A stretch of 64,000 nucleotides of DNA, from NCBI GenBank assembly GCA_013176395.1, contig JABMLP010000007.1, positions 558,001 through 622,000 on the forward strand. The letters are read 5' to 3'. The first letter of the stretch is position 1. Every line of letters begins with the position of its first letter. The notes under the pieces were generated by a model. The model was not told the origin of the DNA, ran no database searches, and saw nothing but the letters and a program-made list of their open reading frames with translations. Made by a program: the position numbers and the translations under genes. Positions 57,326-64,000 of this stretch are shown here, in pieces. The DNA is from Venturia oleaginea. Its lineage: Eukaryota > Ascomycota > Dothideomycetes > Venturiales > Venturiaceae.

Positions 57326-59667
57326 TGTCAACGATAGTCCTTGACTTTGGTAAAGGCAAGTAGTGAGGCTTCCTTATATTTGAATCGATACTTTTGTGGA
57401 AGTTGATCGGTCGCGTATGGAAAGCTACAGGATTGTATAAGAAGAGTATGGAGATTTCGCTCTGGCTTTGTAATTGGAGTTGAATGGAAACTCATTGAAG
57501 TAGGCAACTTACTCTTAATCAATTCGAGGCCTATTCTTGGAGTGGGCCGTCTATTGGTAAGGGTGCTTCTTGGAGTGGATGTTTACTATTATCGAGAGAC
57601 ATGTCCCTTTCATCCTGAAAACGCCATCAGGCTCAAAGTCGTTCCGGCGCTAGACAAGATCAAGATCAAAGTCTGCATTTCTGCTGGGAAAAATGCAATC
57701 TGACAATGAGCTCGCCACATAAGTCGCTCGGACCGCTTCTGAACCCTTCGTGGCTCGCACAATCATCTTCCAATTCAGTACTGAATGTGGCGGTTACTGG
57801 GGCAGCAAGAATACTTCATGTGGGTCCCCGCAAGCACCTACCTTTACCACATGTATATTGTTGCCTAGAACAATTCTCCCTTGGTCATCTTGACAAGTGA
57901 TATCCATGAGCTTCCCGTATCGACGTTCTCAGACTTGCTCTGACTTAGCTTGATTTGTCCTTAACATGAGAGATAACCTCTCGCCTGCCGTATATCCTCA
58001 GCGCAGGTATAGCAGTGGACTAGTCTCTGAAAACCTCACTAATCAGGTTGTTCTTAGCGACCTAAAAATCGAATGTTCACTCTACCTTTATCCCATATGC
58101 GGCCCAGGAAACGTTCGTTGAGACACTATTGATTAATCAAGTAATTGCTCTCACTACAGCGCTAACAAAGGTAGCAGGGCGTGGGAATTCGAGCTTCAAC
58201 TTCGTAGAGAACTATGCGACATAAGTCGACGAGAGGTGTGGTTGCAGCCACTAGCTGGTCTGTCGGAGTCGGAGATTTGATGGAAAGGGATCCGACGGGA
58301 CGACGCCACAGGGCCCTGCCGCCAGATGTGACCGAGGATTGAATCTAAGAAAAGGGGTCTCCTGGACAATAAAAGATGAGATTGAAAGAACTCTCCGCAT
58401 CTCTCTGGCTGGACAGTTCTTGCGTGCCGGTCGATTTTCGTATGCAGGGTTCTTGCCTTGAAGAGGTTGCTGAAAAAAACAACGGAGACAGGACCAGGCG
58501 CCTTAGCAGCATCGATGTGTACATAGAAGCAAGTCGAACTTGAGAACAAAGTCCAAATCTGAGTCCCAATTATGCATGTCCTAGTTGTCTGGGATATGGT
58601 GGCGATTTGTCGAAGGAATGAGAGATCCACTCTACTCTGGGCTGGAGCATTACAGCTTTGAGACATTGACCAGGTGATGGAATAAACATAGTGGCACCAG
58701 GGGATTGTCTCATGTCGTGTAGAATAACCCTGTTGGTCATGTCTGAAAAGTTGAAGCTGCTGCCACAGCTGCTTTCTTGGCAATACGGAGAGTCGCTTCA
58801 GTCCCAGCAGTTCAGTCGTCGATATTGGCAGAATCTTGTAGGAGGAATCTTTGATTGGGGAATATGAGAAGGTTTGACTGTTTATCGCGGTTGGAGATGA
58901 GTCCAAGGTCCTGCTGAGGGGAGATTTACCGTGTCGAAGTTGTCCGCCAACGCGTTGTTGGACATCCTTGGGCAGTCAAGCCCAGCTGAATCTCCTTCGA
59001 AGCTGCAAGACTAATCAGTATTTTAGCATACGGTAGTAAATGAACGAGACTCGGTTTGTAAGCGAACCTCTTGTGGGGACCCGCTCCTTGGATCAGTCTC
59101 TTGCTGCCGGAGAACGCGAAGCCACCAATGGCAGAAGCATTGTAATTGCAGTGAGTTGAGGATACCCGGATAGAAGGAGCCGTGAACTTCTAGCAGGACA
59201 TCAAGTGACGGGTAAAGGTTCGTCAATGATGGGGGACGTCTTCTTGATGGTCTTTTCAAGGACGACAATAATTGGGTGGCTAGTTGGTCCGGTCCCCAAT
59301 TCACACCTCAGCAATTTGTATCCGCTCGATTCAGCCTTTCAACACGTTAGTATTCCGTGAAATGCGCAAACAAATTTGATATACAGTGGACATAATTCAT
59401 GCAAAGTGCAAGCATGTTTTTCTGCGACTGGCTGGCCCAATCGAGGTCAGTTTTATTGAGTACTACAACGACCCACGCGGCCCTAACCGCCTCCACACCC
59501 CCCATTACATCACGCCCCAACCATCCCCCATCCCCCAAATTCCTCCACACTCCACCCTCCAACCTTCAACCTCCTCCTCCCCCCTTTCTCAAAAAGAAAC
59601 ACCCACACCCACACCCACACACTGAGTCCACCCACCTCTCCCTTCCCTCTTCCTTCTAAACCTCACC
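57326..59667. other. intergenic, nothing recognised
   Basis: It includes the promoter of the GH81 gene and, from about 59500, a C-rich leader with (cacac)n for the LYR gene. A 236-codon frame at 58196-58906 (minus) has Ser/Arg/Cys/His-rich, non-coding-like composition and no motif. Confidence 0.4.
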
Positions 59668-60303
59668 ATGCCCCTCCCCACCAACCAACCCCTCCGCACT
59701 CAAGTCCTCACAATCTACAAGAATCTTCTCTTCCTCCTGCGCGACTACCCCCTCGGCTACGCATACGCCCGTCCGCGCTTACACAAAGCATTCATGTCTC
59801 AATCTCATCTGGAGGACCCGGAGAAGATCAAAGAGGGGATTGAAAGGGCTGAGTTTGTTAGGAAAGGTATGTTTATTTCTAGTATTTCCTGCGATAGGGA
59901 TCGAGGGGAGTGAGTTGAAAGGAGCGGGAGTAAATGATTTGCTAATTTGGATGGTATTTAGAGATTGAAGCATTGTAAGTTTTTCTTTTCTTCTCTTCTC
60001 TTGTCTTCTCTTCTCTTCTCTTCTCTTCAAATGGAGAGCATTTGGCGGAGAGATGTCGACTGGGAGCTATCTGAGCATATTCCAACGTTTCTCAATCATT
60101 GTGTTCTTGAATGAGTCTCTCTATAGATACTTTCTCCACTCGAGAGCAAATCACGTTCGATCCTGTCTTTTCTCTGGTTCGTCATGGCTCGATGATTGAG
60201 TTCCATCTACAAAGATATCCGCAAGTGTTTACTAAAAATCGCATTTAGGTATTACCTAAAAAGGTATCGAGCTCTGCGCCAGCGCTACGACAAAGTCCAA
60301 TAG
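59668..60303 (+). CDS. LYR-motif (complex1_LYR) mitochondrial protein
   Basis: Exons 59668-59866, 59962-59974 (13 nt) and 60249-60303 give 88 aa. The sequence has the LYR-family start ([21 protein letters not shown]) with the diagnostic Tyr in place and the basic RPRLHKAF, then [27 protein letters not shown] across both junctions. It resembles LYRM5/ETFRF1-type proteins, small mitochondrial matrix adaptors that work with acyl carrier protein; ETFRF1 acts on electron-transfer flavoprotein in animals. The 13-nt second exon is needed: without it the conserved C-terminal helix is lost. Intron 2 is 274 bp and holds a (ttctc)n microsatellite (about 59985-60028). Confidence 0.85.
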
Positions 60304-60417
60304 TCCAATCCAGTATCCATCTATTCCCAAGACAAAATACCGAAATAAAAGCCATCCCAGTATCCCAATTCAAGAAGGGAAAACAGAGGCATATCATAAG
60401 TAAGCAAGTACCGATCC

Positions 60418-61578
60418 CTAAATCTTTCTGGCCCAATACGCCCCCATCTCCAAGCAATCCCCAGTGTTGGCCCCGCCATTCTCATATAAATCAGCAACCA
60501 TCCAGTTCCACCACCTTTCCCACTCCTCTCGATTCTTCCCACTGACTTCCATCAGCAGCGGTTCCAAGCTTTCGATGAACTGAATCATAATTAACAGTGC
60601 CGTAGCACGCAAACTCGATTGCTCTTCCGTCAATATTGACTCCTCTCCCTGCTTCGTCTTGCCTTTAGCTACCTCACTTTTCAACCGGTTCGGGGCTCCA
60701 TCAGTGATATCCTTTTCCCATCTCAGCTCGCCAAATGGGATGGCTATGCGTCGGAACCCAAAATCCTGGAGGAGAGGCTCCTGAAGGAGAGCTGGTTGCA
60801 TCCTAGTGCAAGGCGTTGGTGACATCTTCCGCCTGTCCATTGCCTCTTGTATCCAGCTATTGGCTTCTTGTAGAAATTTGTTCGGAGATGGGACGAATGG
60901 TGTCGCGGCGGATATGAGGAAGGTCCCTGTTCGAAGGGCGCATTCGTGCTCCTCCGGTCTTTTGCCTGGAGGGGAAGGAGGATGGGGTTGAAGTGATCGA
61001 ACAGTATGATCAGTCTCCCATATTTCGAGAACACCACCTGGGCGCAGAATTCGAATCACGTCGTCCAGCAGCCGTTCGGAGTGGGGACCGAGTTGAACTA
61101 CCATGCTCAAGTCTTTGAGGAGGACCATATCGAAATGCTCGTCTTCGAACGGTAATGGTACTTGGCGAATATCATGCTGGACAAATTTCCAATTGATGCC
61201 TTGCTTCTGCAGATCTGTTGCAACATGTACGATATCAAGCCCCGTGAATGAGACATTGAGGCATCCGAGTTCTGCCAGGTAGTCGTGACATAGTGAGGAC
61301 CAGTAACCGCTCCCGCATGCTATTTCGAGCACTTTCCGCGGGGGCTGCTTCTCGACGAATGGTGAGCAGAGAGCTTTTCCGAAAAGGTGCGTCGACAGGA
61401 ACGTCTGCAGCGTCTGACGCTGTAGTTCCGGTAGATCGCAGGGTAGCGGATAGTTCGAGTGTCTCAGGTACCGTCGTCCGTGGCGCAACGAAAAGGGCTT
61501 ATGCAGGTGATCGTCCCTGGTACTCAGGCTGGAGGTACTAGACGTCAACGAAGCGGCAGAGCCTCCCAGTATCGACAT
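60418..61578 (-). CDS. class I SAM-dependent methyltransferase
   Basis: A single exon of 386 aa from ATG 61578; the frame is open further upstream but without another ATG. A Ser/Thr-rich start is followed by a helical segment (LPELQRQTLQTFLSTHLFG) and the SAM-binding motif VLEIACGSGYWSSL. Later motifs are FTGLDI (acidic residue after strand 2), FVQHDIRQVPLPFEDEHFDMVLLKD and ILRPGGVLEIWETD. The C-terminal half carries a family-specific cap. The target (small molecule or protein) cannot be told; similar fungal proteins are annotated as methyltransferase-domain proteins. Its 3' end converges on the LYR gene with 114 bp between the stop codons. Confidence 0.88.
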   Translation of the reverse strand: MSILGGSAASLTSSTSSLSTRDDHLHKPFSLRHGRRYLRHSNYPLPCDLPELQRQTLQTFLSTHLFGKALCSPFVEKQPPRKVLEIACGSGYWSSLCHDYLAELGCLNVSFTGLDIVHVATDLQKQGINWKFVQHDIRQVPLPFEDEHFDMVLLKDLSMVVQLGPHSERLLDDVIRILRPGGVLEIWETDHTVRSLQPHPPSPPGKRPEEHECALRTGTFLISAATPFVPSPNKFLQEANSWIQEAMDRRKMSPTPCTRMQPALLQEPLLQDFGFRRIAIPFGELRWEKDITDGAPNRLKSEVAKGKTKQGEESILTEEQSSLRATALLIMIQFIESLEPLLMEVSGKNREEWERWWNWMVADLYENGGANTGDCLEMGAYWARKI

Positions 61579-63330
61579 TGTGGATGAGTTTGCATCGTTC
61601 CGCCAAATATCGACCGCGTTGTGGGGAGAGAGAGTCAAGTCTATGTCGCAGGGTAGGGGAGGAATGCTTGGGTGAACAAGGGGATATGTCCGATACGTTG
61701 GCCCGCCTTGAGAAGCGTGATTGGTATTGCTTGTTTGGATGCTGCCTTATCTAGATGATTGATTGCCTGCGGGACAGACAGGGGCTCGACAATGGTATGA
61801 TAGTGATAGTGAATGTTTACTGTCTGCGATTCCTGCGGCATCCAAGCCATCAATGGCGTGCTGGTGCATTCGACTCGGCAAACGGGGTCAAAAGCATTGT
61901 GAGTAGATCTAACTATAGAGTATGGGATAGTTGGAATGAAGCGAGGGGCTAGGGGTAGATGGCAACGTGTGACCTCGTTTAGGGCATCACGCATGTCGCG
62001 ATATTGTTTTCACAGCGGCTTCATCAAATCGACGGTATCGTTGATTTCGAAGCCTCCAAACTCCCTATCGGTATCGAAAATTCTTTGGTGGTCGTCTTCT
62101 TTGATATTGCCAGAAACTTATCGATCTTGATATGGAGTTGCGGGTATCACTGTGAAGGTCAAAGATAGCGGTATCAGTACGCCATAACTGGTCGAACAGC
62201 TCGAACGCGCTTGATCCATCCTCTCTTCGAGGCGAGAGGAAAGTCGTAGGAAGGCAGTATTAGGATGACATGGACGTTGGTATCAAATTGAGTATAACGA
62301 GACGACTTGCGTGTCTTCAAGACGCTCCTAGAGATAAATATATGGCGCAATAGTGGACAGAATTGTGAGAGAAAGTAATGTTTGCTGTAAATCCCGTCTG
62401 ATGATGAGGTCTGGGCATCCAGTGTGAATCTTAGATGGTGCAGTTGAGCAGTAGATAGCAACCCCAAGGAAGGTAGAATAGAGCTTCGTGTTTCACGGTA
62501 CTGCGCCGTCAGAAGGCTAACACTGGCTGTGATGACCGTTCTTCGAGGCCCATCAAGGCATCAACTGCAAAACTCTGCGACACACGTGATACAGCCCCAA
62601 CCGCTGCGTGCACAGGTACACTCGCTCGAAGGTCCGAATGGCTTTCTCAAACAACGCGACATCTGGCTCCGTCGACTGAATACCAACCGACACGCAACCG
62701 TCCACATTCTACCTACGAACGACCAGCGACTTGCGCGACTGTATGTGAATGCCAAACAGAGCCCTCCTCGAGACTCCCTCCTTCCTGCCCACCCCCGACG
62801 TCACGACCTCTCCCCACAACGGAAGCTATTATTGGCAGCATCTCTTTCCTCAAGTTCGACTCTCGAGTGTTGAAGATCGCTCTTGAGACGGAGCCGGACT
62901 GCTCTGTAGTCGCTCGCTTTGCCCAGCATCCATTACTCCTTGCCCAGCCGTTGAATGCTGTCCAAGCACATTCACTGACATATTCGTACCAGAACAGCAA
63001 TCCAACTACCAATCCATACTTTCGGGAGAGTCCAGTCAATACGATATTCAGCACGCCGCATCATGAGAGGAGTCCTCAGTCCATCATAAATCTCTTTACG
63101 TGGAACACAGAGAGGTAGACATTGAACACGCTCCAAACATTCCCGTCGCGTACTTATACATGGGGACAGAACAATACAAGATCTGAATGAGGCCCAGACA
63201 AATCATTTTCCATGTTGCGAAGAAGAAGGAATTGTACTCAGACAAAACCGATCACATAGACCTCCTCATTCGCTCGCGATCCTCGATCCCTAACTACCTT
63301 TTACTGCCCACCTCTCTGGAGTCTTTAGAT
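61579..63330. other. intergenic, likely promoters of two divergent genes
   Basis: No gene is recognised; frames at 61641-61994 (minus) and 62529-62873 (plus) lack family features. The stretch probably includes the leaders of the methyltransferase and of the CCR4-like gene. Confidence 0.4.
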
Positions 63331-64000
63331 GGCAGATGGTCCCCACCGGTTCCAACCAGGAGCCGGACAACACTTCTACTCTCAACAGCACCAGTACAAC
63401 CTCTACGCCAATAACAGGCACTTCCCCCGGCCTACATCACCAAGTGGCAGCGGCCGAGCAGCCTTTACCTCAACCGATACACCCTCTCCATCTCGATCGC
63501 CCGGACCCCAGTCACCGGCCCAGCACAACCCATATAGCACCATGTACAATCAAGGACACAATCAGCAGCACGGCGGCATAATGAATGCTGCTGGAGCCAG
63601 GGGCTTCACGAGCATGATAACGAACAACATGAATGCAAATAGGCCAGTGCAGCATCACACACAGCAGGCGCACGGCCATCATACTCAACACCATCAAGAT
63701 CACAACGGCCATGCAACCCATCAGACGAACTATGTCAGCCACCAGCACAACCAATCGGGCGGAACTCTGTCGAACACGGCGAACCATTTCACACCGTCAC
63801 ATATGCAGAATGGCACGCCGAATAATGCCTACACCACTCCAACAAAACCGATGACGGAACACTGGCAAAAACAGGTCGACGTGGCCGATAAGGAACGACA
63901 GATGACCACGGCACATCCTCACGCGCGAAACGCCTCTTCTGCGAGCAAGACAATAATGCCAGGCATGGTCAATGGCATTAACAAGGATGGCGAGAAGGAA
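63331..64000 (+). CDS. ccr4: CCR4-like deadenylase, N-terminal part (runs off window)
   Basis: From ATG 63331 the frame is open to the last base (223 codons). The visible part is rich in Gln, His, Asn and Ser, with runs such as HHTQHHQDHNGHATHQ, and includes TPSPSRSPGPQSPA and HFTPSHMQNGTPNN. This matches my memory of the N-terminus of Pezizomycotina CCR4 (the glucose-repressible alcohol dehydrogenase effector, catalytic subunit of CCR4-NOT, which shortens mRNA poly(A) tails). The leucine-rich repeats and the nuclease domain that would prove it lie outside the window. Another Gln/His-rich regulatory protein is the alternative. Confidence 0.65.

Noticed and set aside
58196..58906. 236-codon minus-strand frame
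   Set aside because: Amino-acid composition rich in Ser, Arg, His and Cys without any motif, no splice partners, and other frames of similar length overlap it.
1..64000. tRNA, rRNA or biosynthetic gene cluster
   Set aside because: No tRNA-like cloverleaf or rRNA segment was recognised, and the reductase, methyltransferase and transporter are too far apart, with no synthase among them, to support a metabolite cluster.

Overview
The window looks like nuclear DNA of a filamentous ascomycete (Pezizomycotina). The evidence is intron-bearing genes with short introns (mostly 50-85 bp, good GT..AG sites) and typical filamentous-fungal families: a GH81 glucanase, a WSC-domain protein, a PRISE-type reductase and a CCR4-like N-terminus. 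A Leotiomycetes origin is my guess from the overall flavour of the proteins and is not proven by the sequence.

Left part (1-20,900). The window opens inside a Ty3/gypsy retrotransposon on the minus strand: pol open to base 1, gag, and one LTR. A nested tandem repeat follows, then a stack of DNA transposons: a Tc1/mariner-like element (X) split by a Fot1/pogo-like copy (#1), next to the tail of a second Fot1/pogo-like copy (#2). After an AT-rich gap come a protein tyrosine phosphatase and a small two-exon gene for a secreted, cysteine-rich protein with a possible Kex2 site. Next is a 5.4 kb Mutator-like element (MULE) with a 9-bp target duplication; it has itself been hit by a PIF/Harbinger element and by Fot1/pogo-like #3. 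Two solo LTRs follow.

Middle (21,400-39,200). A four-exon secreted alpha/beta-hydrolase with WSC and PAN-like domains, a Tc1/mariner copy with one nonsense codon, an F-box-like fragment, Fot1/pogo-like #4 (interrupted by a solo LTR), a PRISE-type reductase and a ubiquitin-like/AN1 zinc-finger gene are separated by gene-poor stretches. These carry two further solo LTRs and a hexanucleotide microsatellite.

Right part (39,200-64,000). A degenerate Tad-like LINE on the minus strand is followed by about 5.5 kb where I recognise nothing. The remainder is an ordinary gene block: an MFS monocarboxylate-type transporter, a six-exon GH81 endo-1,3-beta-glucanase, a LYR-motif mitochondrial protein with a 13-nt exon, a class I methyltransferase convergent with it, and the 5' part of a CCR4-like deadenylase gene running off the end.

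The host genes do not form a recognisable pathway or gene cluster. The window is best read as a transposon-dense segment with isolated host genes (including one effector-like gene) passing into a gene-rich segment. Exon coordinates were derived by hand from splice signals and reading-frame phase; they are internally consistent but have no transcript support.
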